From the NCBI GenBank assembly GCA_043718065.1, contig JAYSWJ010000046.1:1-5687 (forward strand): 5,687 bases of DNA, given 5' to 3'. Within the stretch, counting starts at the first letter, position 1; each line of letters starts with the position of its first letter. The position numbers and the translations under genes are program-made. Below, in pieces: positions 1 to 5,554 of this stretch. Source of the stretch: JAAFIP01 sp043718065. GTDB taxonomy: Bacteria > Pseudomonadota > Gammaproteobacteria > Burkholderiales > Burkholderiaceae_C. The notes under the pieces were generated by a model that saw only the letters and a list, made by a program, of their open reading frames with translations, ran no database searches and had not been told where the DNA came from.

Positions 1-778
1 GCGATATATATGCGGCAGCCAAGTTTTCGCTCACGCCCACGATCAAGCCGCCCAAAAGCGCGCCACGCGAATTGTTAAACCCGCCGATGATAGCTGCAAA
101 AAATGCTTTGGTGCCTAGCGACTCGCCCAGGTCAAACTTGGCCAAATAGGTGGGCGTTACCAGCAGCGCCGCCATACAGGCCAGCACAGCATTGATGGCA
201 AAGGTATAAAAAATCATCCGCGGCACATTGATGCCCAGCACCGACGCACTCTCGGTGTTTTGCGCTACGGCCTGCATGGCGCGGCCCGTGACGGTTTTAG
301 AAATAAACGCTTGTACCGCAAACACAATCACCAGTGCGCTGACCAACGTGCCAATGTCGCCCATAGTCACCGTTACACCGCCAAGATTAAACAGCGCATC
401 TCCAAACAGCGACGGGAAGGCATGCGCCTCTGCGCTGTAGCCTGCACGCATGCTGTTGCGCATCACAATCGACAAGCCAATGGTGGCCACTACGATGGGC
501 ATCATGCCAAACTTAAACAGTGGGTCCACCACGCTGCGCTTAAACGCCCAGCCCAATACCGCTACAGCAACAATCATCGTCAAGCCTAGGCTGACCAACA
601 ACGGTGCACCTAAATGCATAAATCCCAGCGTGGCAAAAGCAGGCAGCATGACGAATTCACCCTGCGCAAAGTTAATCGTGCCCGCTGCTTGCCACAGCAA
701 AGTAAAACCCAGCGCGGCCAGAGCGTAGATGCTGCCTGTGGACAAGCCGCTGAGGAAAAGTTGGAGGAAATCGGTCAT
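1..778 (-). CDS. livH: LivH-type ABC transporter inner-membrane permease (C-terminus beyond window)
   Basis: This is one of the two membrane subunits of a HAAT/Liv-family importer. It forms the inner-membrane channel with a LivM-type partner and receives ligand from the periplasmic binding protein encoded just upstream. I translated 259 codons from the ATG at 778-776 and the frame stays open to the left edge. Family members usually have about 290-310 residues, so a few dozen are missing. Typical LivH features are an N-terminal hydrophobic segment (residues 7-30), the INFAQGEF motif (35-42), and the cytoplasmic loop TGRAMQAVAQ...LGINV (164-185) thought to contact the ATPase. Near the end is IIGGFNNSRGALLGG (230-244). 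An in-frame stop lies just before the ATG, so this start is well supported. The only Shine-Dalgarno-like run, GAAGGG at 798-793, is unusually far from it. LivH identity is secure. The substrate is not: the 'branched-chain amino acid' label is only a family name, and the regulator next door points to another ligand. Confidence 0.93.
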   Translation of the reverse strand, partial: MTDFLQLFLSGLSTGSIYALAALGFTLLWQAAGTINFAQGEFVMLPAFATLGFMHLGAPLLVSLGLTMIVAVAVLGWAFKRSVVDPLFKFGMMPIVVATIGLSIVMRNSMRAGYSAEAHAFPSLFGDALFNLGGVTVTMGDIGTLVSALVIVFAVQAFISKTVTGRAMQAVAQNTESASVLGINVPRMIFYTFAINAVLACMAALLVTPTYLAKFDLGESLGTKAFFAAIIGGFNNSRGALLGGLIVGVSENLAAAYIS

Positions 779-792
779 CTTTAGAAATGAAA

Positions 793-823
793 CCCTTCAA
801 GACAAATAACCGGACGCGAAGGG
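793..823 (-). promoter_or_regulatory. possible hairpin hiding the livH ribosome-binding site
   Basis: On the minus strand CCCTTC (plus 818-823) is followed 19 nt later by GAAGGG (plus 793-798), a perfect 6-bp inverted repeat. GAAGGG is the only purine-rich Shine-Dalgarno-like run before the livH ATG at 778. It lies 14 nt upstream of that ATG, which is too far for an efficient site. Pairing would mask it. I see the repeat directly; a role in translation is inference, and a 6-bp repeat can occur by chance. Confidence 0.25.
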
Positions 824-838
824 CGCTAAAAAGAGAAT

Positions 839-891
839 AAAAAAACCAGCTAGTTGTTAGCCTTTATTGTGCGGCGTTTCGACTAGCTGGT
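839..891 (-). terminator. intrinsic terminator between binding-protein gene and livH
   Basis: Read on the minus strand, ACCAGCTAGT (plus 891-882) and ACTAGCTGGT (plus 854-845) form a perfect 10-bp stem, followed at once by a T-run (plus 844-839) and further T-rich sequence. The loop is long (27 nt). The stem begins about 30 nt after the binding-protein stop codon. The plus-strand side has no T-run, so it acts in one direction only. Its position inside a transporter operon suggests partial termination, giving more binding protein than permease. A fully separate livH promoter is the alternative, but I see no convincing one in the roughly 60 bp that remain. Confidence 0.8.
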
Positions 892-922
892 ATCAGGACG
901 AGATCCTTACATGTTTGAAAAC

Positions 923-2074
923 TTACTTCTTAGCTGACAGCGGTGGCAGCACTTCAATTACTTCTTGTTTGCCGTTTTTCACTTGTACCAAGTAGCTAGC
1001 ACGGTCTAGGTCGCCTTTGTCGTCAAAGTTCACATCCAAAAGTACGCCTGGGTACTTGGCTGCGCTGATGGACAAGCCATGCATGGCTTTGGCTACAGCG
1101 GCGCGGTCAAATTTGCCCACTTTTTCGACGGCCGCTTTAAGCGAGTAAATGCCGGTGTAGCCTTTGATGCCGTTGTGGTCGCTGATGTATTTGTAGTCTT
1201 GGTAAAACTTGGCTTTGAATTTAAGCATCTCAGCACCAGGTGCATCAACCGTCAAGCCCACATGGGCAATCGCGCCGTTGACAGCCTCACCCGCCAAGTC
1301 AATTACTTTTTGGCCCGTCAGTGTGGTCTCGCCAATAATCGGCTTGGTCCAGCCTTGCTTGCGCAGCTCTTTTAAGATGCGTGCAGACTCATCTTCGTTT
1401 AAATATACAAACACTGCGTCAGCGTTGGACTGTTTGGCTTTGAGCACGGCAGCAGAAAAATCTACCTGGCCTGCGTCGGTCGACACGTCTACCGCAATTT
1501 TGGTGTCGGTGGGCGCCAGCGCCTTCTTTATCATCTCTAGGCCACCCTTGCCAAAGTCGTTGTTGACGTAGATGATGGCCAAGTTTTTCACTTTGGCTTG
1601 CTGGTTAATGTATTTGGCGACCTTCGGCATGGCGGTAGCTTGCGTGAAGCTGGTGCGAAAAATGTACGGGTTGCCCTGTGTGGTGATGTTGGCTGCCTCG
1701 CCGCCAGTCCAGTTAGGGATTTGCGCTTTTTCAGATTCTTTCATGCTAACGATGATGGAGCCGCTGTACACGGGGCCAAAAATAGCAAACACGTCTTGGT
1801 CAATGGCTTTTTTGGTCAAACCCAATGCTACGCCGGGGTTGGTGGTGGTGTCGGTGGTAATCAGATCAATCTGCTTGCCCAAAATACCACCCGCAGCGTT
1901 AACTTCTTTGACCGCCATGGCCACGCCGTTTTTAAAGTTGGTGCCCGCAGTAGCTCCGCCACCAGACAGCTCGACAATCGCAGCCACTTTGACTGTATTT
2001 TGCGCAAAAGCACCTATTACCAAGGTATACATTGCGCAAGCAGCTACTAATTTAAGAGCGAAACGTTTTTCCAT
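923..2074 (-). CDS. Liv-type ABC transporter periplasmic substrate-binding protein
   Basis: This is the extracytoplasmic binding protein (type 1 periplasmic-binding fold, Peripla_BP_6) that captures the ligand and delivers it to the LivH/LivM channel. The 383-residue product has a clear signal peptide: basic MEKRFALK, a hydrophobic core, and a probable cut after GAFA (residue 24). The mature protein starts VKVAAIVELSGG (28-39), then carries an early AAGGILGKQIDL motif (60-71), GPVYSGS (100-106) in the ligand-contact loop, and NNDFGKGGLE (171-180) at the hinge region. No N-terminal lipobox cysteine follows the signal, so it should be soluble in the periplasm. The start at 2074 has GGAG 6 nt upstream. 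An earlier in-frame ATG at 2116 would put 14 extra residues before the signal peptide and is unlikely. Family members bind branched-chain amino acids, amides, urea or aromatic acids; sequence alone does not settle which. The divergent PcaR/PobR-type regulator makes an aromatic or related carboxylate plausible. No gene symbol is given for that reason. Confidence 0.93.
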   Translation of the reverse strand: MEKRFALKLVAACAMYTLVIGAFAQNTVKVAAIVELSGGGATAGTNFKNGVAMAVKEVNAAGGILGKQIDLITTDTTTNPGVALGLTKKAIDQDVFAIFGPVYSGSIIVSMKESEKAQIPNWTGGEAANITTQGNPYIFRTSFTQATAMPKVAKYINQQAKVKNLAIIYVNNDFGKGGLEMIKKALAPTDTKIAVDVSTDAGQVDFSAAVLKAKQSNADAVFVYLNEDESARILKELRKQGWTKPIIGETTLTGQKVIDLAGEAVNGAIAHVGLTVDAPGAEMLKFKAKFYQDYKYISDHNGIKGYTGIYSLKAAVEKVGKFDRAAVAKAMHGLSISAAKYPGVLLDVNFDDKGDLDRASYLVQVKNGKQEVIEVLPPLSAKK

Positions 2075-2080
2075 AAAATT

Positions 2081-2084
2081 CTCC
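2081..2084 (-). promoter_or_regulatory. ribosome-binding site fixing the binding-protein start
   Basis: GGAG on the minus strand lies 6 nt before the ATG at 2074-2072. This good spacing decides in favour of that ATG over the in-frame ATG at 2116-2114, which would add residues before a normal signal peptide. Confidence 0.75.
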
Positions 2085-2214
2085 AAAAAATTAAATAATT
2101 CATTCAACCCATGCACAAATAGCCTTAACCAGCCTAGTTCGCAGCTTGCTCAAGATAGTTATGCATCATCACAACGTATTGTCTCGAAATAAGCACGGCA
2201 GCGGCCCCTTAAAC

Positions 2215-2250
2215 GTTCGATCATCGACCATATCTGTGCGATGATCGAAC
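2215..2250. promoter_or_regulatory. probable operator for the divergent IclR-type regulator (PcaR/PcaU/PobR-like box)
   Basis: GTTCGATCATCG (2215-2226) and CGATGATCGAAC (2239-2250) form a perfect 12-bp inverted repeat around a 12-bp spacer. Read inward, the right half-site is GTTCGATCATCGCAC and the left is GTTCGATCATCGACC. From memory, the PcaR/PcaU binding box is GTTCGATAATCGCAC, so the right copy differs at one of 15 positions and the left at three. The repeat lies 64 bp before the regulator's upstream ATG and 140 bp before the binding-protein ATG. It is therefore well placed to control both the regulator and the importer. There is no T-run, so it is not a terminator. The repeat is directly seen; the assignment to this regulator is inference from family knowledge and position. 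Confidence 0.8.
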
Positions 2251-2314
2251 TAAACAAGGGTTTTACATTGCTTCGCACGGTGCACAGCAGTTATCCAAAC
2301 AGGACATATTTAAC

Positions 2315-3142
2315 ATGGCGCCTGTAACAAAAAGGCATAACATGACAGACGTTACCCAGCCAGACCCATCTGATGGCCTGCAACCCACTCTGCAGCGGCG
2401 CGACTGGATAGCGGGGCTGGAGAAAGGCTTGGTAATTTTGGAGGCTTTTGGCGAGGCGCACCCGCGCGCGACTGCAGCGCAAATGGCCGCCTTGGTGGGG
2501 CTTACGCGCACGGCCACGCGGCGCTACTTGCTGACATTGGTGCACTTGGGCTATGTGGCTACAGACGGTAAGATGTTTTGGCTTACCCCGCGCGTGCTGC
2601 GCGTAGGGCAGGCCTTTATCGAATCGTCTCGCTTGGCGCGCACAGTACAGCCGTTTTTGCAGCGCGTGACAGCGGGCACGCAAGAGATAGCGTGTGTCAG
2701 CATGCTGGAGGGCAACGACATTGTGTACGTGGCCCGCAATGGCCCCACCCGGGTGATGAACACTGGCTTTGTACTGGGCGCGCGCGTGCCAGCGCAGGTT
2801 ACCGCTGCAGGCATGCTGCTGCTAGCTACACGCACTACGCCGCATTACAGCCAATGGCTGGCAGCGCAAACACTGCCTACTTACACGCAGCACACCATCA
2901 CCGATAAAAACGATTTAAGCCTGCAACTAGCGAAAATTCGCCAGCAAGAATGGGCCTTGTCCGAGCAGCAGCTAGACCTGCATTACCGGGGCATTGCCGT
3001 ACCGCTGCGCGATGCGCGTGGCACGCTGGTAGCAGCGCTCAGCGTGATCATGCCAATGCAGGGCGAAGCGCCCGAGGTAGCGGTAGCGCGCGTGTTGGGT
3101 GTGTTGCGTGAGACGGCTGCGGCTATGCGCAATTTGATTTGA
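2315..3142 (+). CDS. IclR-family transcriptional regulator, PcaR/PcaU/PobR subgroup
   Basis: This is a cytoplasmic DNA-binding regulator of 275 residues, a normal length for the family. The N-terminal winged helix-turn-helix covers about residues 31-95: DWIAGLEKGLVILEAF (30-45), recognition-helix region GLTRTATRRYLLTLVHLGY (62-80), and wing FWLTPRVLRVG (88-98). The effector-binding domain follows (about 105-270), with CVSMLEGNDIVYVAR (127-141) and the conserved GIAVPLRDARGTLVAALSV (226-244). This pattern, especially RRYLLTLVHLGY and FWLTPRVL, resembles regulators of protocatechuate and 4-hydroxybenzoate catabolism. The segment usually reading close to RLPAYCTSMGRVLLA is RVPAQVTAAGMLLLA here (157-171), so the effector may differ. 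Two starts are possible: ATG 2315 with AGGA 10 nt upstream, or ATG 2342 with AAAGG 6 nt upstream (266 residues). The start choice is uncertain. It is divergent from the binding-protein gene and an IclR-type palindrome lies between them, so it probably controls the importer and perhaps itself. Members of this subgroup often activate in the presence of an aromatic acid. Confidence 0.9.
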   Translation: MAPVTKRHNMTDVTQPDPSDGLQPTLQRRDWIAGLEKGLVILEAFGEAHPRATAAQMAALVGLTRTATRRYLLTLVHLGYVATDGKMFWLTPRVLRVGQAFIESSRLARTVQPFLQRVTAGTQEIACVSMLEGNDIVYVARNGPTRVMNTGFVLGARVPAQVTAAGMLLLATRTTPHYSQWLAAQTLPTYTQHTITDKNDLSLQLAKIRQQEWALSEQQLDLHYRGIAVPLRDARGTLVAALSVIMPMQGEAPEVAVARVLGVLRETAAAMRNLI

Positions 3143-3437
3143 GTGTGTTTTGTCTGGATGTGGTTTGCGAGATTGGTCTTGGTTTTTGGGCTAACGGTAT
3201 CGCCGCAGAGTTGGTTGCTCGGTCAGCGTGCGCATCGGATAGTTGGACTCAAGCCGGACCCAACTCGTCACATTATTCTTTGCTTGGTGTAAACAGCCCG
3301 CGCGCTGAGTATGCTGCTAGGTTGTGTTGCTACTATCAATTGCATAGCTGGTTGAGCAGGATCTGCGGCTTAGAACAGATAAAACACTGTGAAAATACAC
3401 TTCAATTCAGGCGTTTATTCGCTCCTGTGTGCATGAG
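3143..3437. other. non-coding convergent intergenic region
   Basis: This stretch lies between the 3' ends of the IclR regulator and the MFS gene. I find no convincing gene, tRNA fold or T-tailed terminator. It holds one copy of a short dispersed repeat (3331-3366) and a 7-bp inverted repeat GAGTTGG/CCAACTC (3208-3214 and 3260-3266) with a long loop, too weak to interpret. An open frame crosses it from about 3139 to 3573, but it has no ribosome-binding site, resembles nothing I know, and runs into the antisense of the MFS gene. Confidence 0.6.
3331..3366 (+). repeat. dispersed intergenic repeat, copy A
   Basis: The segment starting TACTATCAATTGCATAGCTG matches copy B at 5461-5496, which starts TACTATCAAGTGCATAGCTG. 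By eye 32 of 36 positions agree, without gaps. Both copies lie just downstream of gene ends and have the same orientation in the window. The TAGCTG-type core resembles small intergenic repeats I recall as abundant in Comamonadaceae. Copy A lacks the flanking 11-bp inverted ends that surround copy B, so it may be a decayed or shortened copy. Confidence 0.7.
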
Positions 3438-4733
3438 TCAACCCTGCACAGCCTCCCGCCCTCGCCGCATATCTACTTTCTGCAAAATCACCAGCCCCAC
3501 CACAAACAGCACTGCGGTAGACGCAATTGCAATGCGCTGGTTGCCCCCTGTGGCCCACGTAATTGCCCCATAGGTCAATGGCCCCACTATGCTGGCCAGC
3601 CGGGTGGCAAACGTCCACAGGCCAAAGAACTCTGCGGTTTGCTTGGGTGGCGACAACATACCCGCCATGGCACGGCCTGCCGACTGGCTGCTGCCCATGC
3701 ACAGGCCCGCCAGCGCGGCGGCGTACCAAAAGCCGCCTTTGGTGGTGGTTAGCGCGGCAATCACGCAGGTAGCGGCCCAGCCCACTATGGTTAAACCTAG
3801 CGCCAGCTTGTGGCCTACGCGGTCTTGCAGGTAGCCGCAGGCAAAGGCACCGGCGGCTGCGGCAAGATTCAGCACAAATATCAACACCATCGTTTCTTGC
3901 TGTTTAAAGCCAATCACCTGCTCGGCATAAATTGCTGCTAGCGTGATCGCCACGGCCACACCACCTTGGTAGGACACCGCGCACAGCAGCAACCACATAA
4001 AGTCTTGGTAATGCCGCGCTTGCTTAAAAGTGGCTTGTTGTTGGATGAAAGACGCTTTAAAGCCGCTTTGCTGCAGCGCCGAGGGATTAGGCACGGCCCG
4101 CTCTTTGAGCAGCTTAAACGTGACCAGCGCTGCGCCACCGTACAGTGCAGCAGTAATTAGCATGGTGACCGGTACAAAACTGTCTGCACTAATGCCGCGC
4201 TGGCCTGCCCACAGAGCGTAGCCCAAGCAAATACCCAGCGCCAGCATGCCGCCAAAGTAACCAAAGCTCCAGCCCCATCCGCTCACCTTGCCCATACCCT
4301 CGGGCCGGGCCAGTTCTGGCAAGAACGATGCCGTTAGCGATTCGCCATAGCTGTAGAAAGTGTTAGAAATCACAATCAACACAAACGCCAGGGCCACACT
4401 GCCCGGCCCGGCAAAGGCCAGCGCGGCAGTGGACACTACGCAACCCGCAGTAAACAGCATCAGCAGCTTTTTTTTGTTAGCCCGTGCGTCGGCATACGCG
4501 CCCAGGCTGGGCATGGTCAGCATGACAATGGCGTAGGAGATACTTAGCGCCACGGTCCAGGCAAAGGTGGCCCATGCAGCACCTTTTGCAATACCGCCCA
4601 CAAAGTACGCAGCAAACACTGCCGTGATCACCACGGTGGTGTAGCCCGAGTTGGCAAAGTCGTACATGGCCCAGCCAAACACCTCGCGCTTTTTAACGCC
4701 AGGGTTGAGTGCGTCTTGACTAAAAATGGCCAT
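3438..4733 (-). CDS. MFS transporter, UMF1 / Atg22-like family
   Basis: This is a 431-residue inner-membrane protein with about 12 predicted hydrophobic segments, a full-length major facilitator. The start WAMYDFANSGYTTVV (21-35) is the hallmark of the UMF1/Atg22-like family. An MFS motif-A-like loop, GAYADARANKKKLL (78-91), follows the second helix; its counterpart in the second half is GYLQDRVGHKLAL (300-312). The conserved stretch MGSSQSAGRAMAGMLSPP (346-363) plus EFFGLW (368-373) fits the same family. A hydrophilic linker at about 208-243 joins the two halves. The substrate is unknown for bacterial members; the eukaryotic relative Atg22 exports amino acids from the vacuole. The start at 4733 is supported by AAGGAG at 4744-4739, 5 nt upstream. 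The gene stands alone on its strand, divergent from tdk and convergent with the IclR gene. Nothing in the sequence ties its function to either neighbour. Confidence 0.9.
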   Translation of the reverse strand: MAIFSQDALNPGVKKREVFGWAMYDFANSGYTTVVITAVFAAYFVGGIAKGAAWATFAWTVALSISYAIVMLTMPSLGAYADARANKKKLLMLFTAGCVVSTAALAFAGPGSVALAFVLIVISNTFYSYGESLTASFLPELARPEGMGKVSGWGWSFGYFGGMLALGICLGYALWAGQRGISADSFVPVTMLITAALYGGAALVTFKLLKERAVPNPSALQQSGFKASFIQQQATFKQARHYQDFMWLLLCAVSYQGGVAVAITLAAIYAEQVIGFKQQETMVLIFVLNLAAAAGAFACGYLQDRVGHKLALGLTIVGWAATCVIAALTTTKGGFWYAAALAGLCMGSSQSAGRAMAGMLSPPKQTAEFFGLWTFATRLASIVGPLTYGAITWATGGNQRIAIASTAVLFVVGLVILQKVDMRRGREAVQG

Positions 4734-4783
4734 GCTGGCTCCTTGTAAGCTTAATTTAGATTAAAACATGGTCATCTACAGTG

Positions 4784-4830
4784 AGGTGCAAAACACTGCG
4801 TTAATCGCACCTTTGGCCGTTCCGTATACT
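4784..4830 (+). promoter_or_regulatory. candidate tdk promoter with overlapping inverted repeat
   Basis: TATACT at 4825-4830 matches the sigma-70 -10 consensus at five of six positions and would start transcription about 35-40 nt before the tdk ATG. The -35 region is poor: TTAATC at 4801-4806, with an 18-bp spacer, shares only three consensus positions. An inverted repeat AGGTGC (4784-4789) / GCACCT (4807-4812) overlaps that region and could be a protein-binding site controlling tdk, the divergent MFS gene or both. The sites are visible, but their function is a guess. Confidence 0.35.
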
Positions 4831-4873
4831 TAAGGGCACTACACAAGCTGCGTTAGTTACCTCACCCCACACC

Positions 4874-5452
4874 ATGGCCAAACTGTATTTTCGCTATGCC
4901 GCTATGAATGCTGGCAAATCCACCGCGCTGCTGCAAGCCGCGTATAACTACGAAGAGCGCGGCATGGCGGTGGTGCTGCTCACAGCAGAGCTAGACACGC
5001 GCGGCGGCGTGGGCCTGATATCGTCACGCTTGGGCCTGTCGCGCGAGGCCGTCACGTTCAACGCCAGCCACGCGATGGCCGAGCGTATTGCCTATGCCCA
5101 GCAGGCAAAATGGGTGGCCAAGTTGTCATGTGTATTGATCGACGAGGCGCAGTTTTTAACGCCGCAGCAAGTGCAAGAACTGCACCGCTGGGCACATACC
5201 CACGACACCCCCGTGATGTGCTACGGCCTGCGCAGCGATTTTCTGGGTAACGCATTTGCAGGCTCCGCCATGTTGCTGGTGTTGGCCGATGATATTGAGG
5301 AGATGAAAACCATTTGCGAATGCGGCAAAAAAGCCAGCATGAACGCCCGCTTTACCGACGACGGCGACCGCGTACGCGAAGGCGAGCAAGTGCTGATCGG
5401 CGGCAACACACGTTACCGCGGGCTGTGCCCTGATTGTTTTTATTTAAAGTAA
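4874..5452 (+). CDS. tdk: thymidine kinase, type II (TK1-like)
   Basis: This cytoplasmic salvage enzyme transfers the gamma-phosphate of ATP to thymidine to give dTMP. The 192-residue product is full length for the family. In order, it has a Walker A loop AMNAGKST (10-17), a DTRGG segment (41-45), a Walker B motif VLIDEAQF (87-94) with the likely catalytic base E91, and YGLRSDF (117-123). A structural zinc site is formed by C148 and C150 (CECG) with C185 and C188 (CPDC). The thymidine-binding lasso lies between these cysteine pairs, including VLIGGNTRYR (173-182). All key residues are present, so it should be active. The start MAKLYFRYAAMNAGKS is typical of betaproteobacterial homologues and leaves no room for a later start. 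Oddly, the 15 nt before the ATG are C/A-rich with no Shine-Dalgarno-like run. The gene is single, divergent from the MFS gene, and a repeat element begins at its stop codon. Confidence 0.97.
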   Translation: MAKLYFRYAAMNAGKSTALLQAAYNYEERGMAVVLLTAELDTRGGVGLISSRLGLSREAVTFNASHAMAERIAYAQQAKWVAKLSCVLIDEAQFLTPQQVQELHRWAHTHDTPVMCYGLRSDFLGNAFAGSAMLLVLADDIEEMKTICECGKKASMNARFTDDGDRVREGEQVLIGGNTRYRGLCPDCFYLK

Positions 5453-5521
5453 ATGCAATTTACTATCAAGTGCATAGCTGCTTGAGCCGGATTTGCTTGG
5501 GTTACCGGCCTAAATTGCATT
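5452..5521. repeat. intergenic element with 11-bp inverted ends, containing repeat copy B
   Basis: AATGCAATTTA (5452-5462) and TAAATTGCATT (5511-5521) are perfect 11-bp inverted ends enclosing a 70-bp unit. Its first base is the last base of the tdk stop codon. Inside are repeat copy B (5461-5496, matching 3331-3366) and a smaller inverted repeat GCCGG/CCGGC (5486-5490 and 5505-5509). Transcripts of either strand could therefore fold into a branched hairpin. No T-run follows the outer stem on the plus strand (it is followed by A residues), so a classic terminator for tdk is not supported. It could stabilise the tdk 3' end or be a small non-autonomous mobile element. Confidence 0.7.
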
Positions 5522-5554
5522 AAAAAATGCACTCAGGAAGGCTATTTAACCCAC

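Noticed and set aside
228..728. Three overlapping plus-strand open frames opposite livH
   Set aside because: The minus-strand translation is an uninterrupted, motif-rich LivH permease; these frames are its shadows.
2085..2110. TTGTGC-17 bp-TTTAAT as the binding-protein promoter
   Set aside because: The -10 is good, but transcription would start at or inside the ribosome-binding site, leaving no usable leader.
2075..2116. Earlier in-frame ATG (2116) for the binding-protein gene
   Set aside because: It would add 14 residues in front of a normal signal peptide, and GGAG sits ideally before the ATG at 2074 instead.
2158..2163. CATAAC (minus strand) as the -10 of an activated binding-protein promoter
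   Set aside because: The distance to the operator is reasonable for an activator-dependent promoter, but the -10 match is only four of six and no -35 is visible, so it is not listed as a feature.
1572..2192. Long plus-strand open frame opposite the binding-protein gene
   Set aside because: It is the antisense of a clearly conserved gene with a signal peptide and family motifs; it has no family resemblance of its own.
2215..2250. Palindrome as a transcription terminator
   Set aside because: It lies between divergent genes, upstream of both, and has no T-run on either side; an operator fits better.
3200..3270. Possible tRNA or structured RNA in the convergent intergenic region
   Set aside because: Only a 7-bp arm with a long loop is visible; no T-loop, anticodon stem or CCA context is present.
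3139..3573. Plus-strand open frame of 144 codons after the IclR gene
   Set aside because: It starts at a TTG overlapping the IclR stop, has no ribosome-binding site, its sequence is cysteine-rich and unlike known proteins, and its second half is antisense to the conserved MFS C-terminus.
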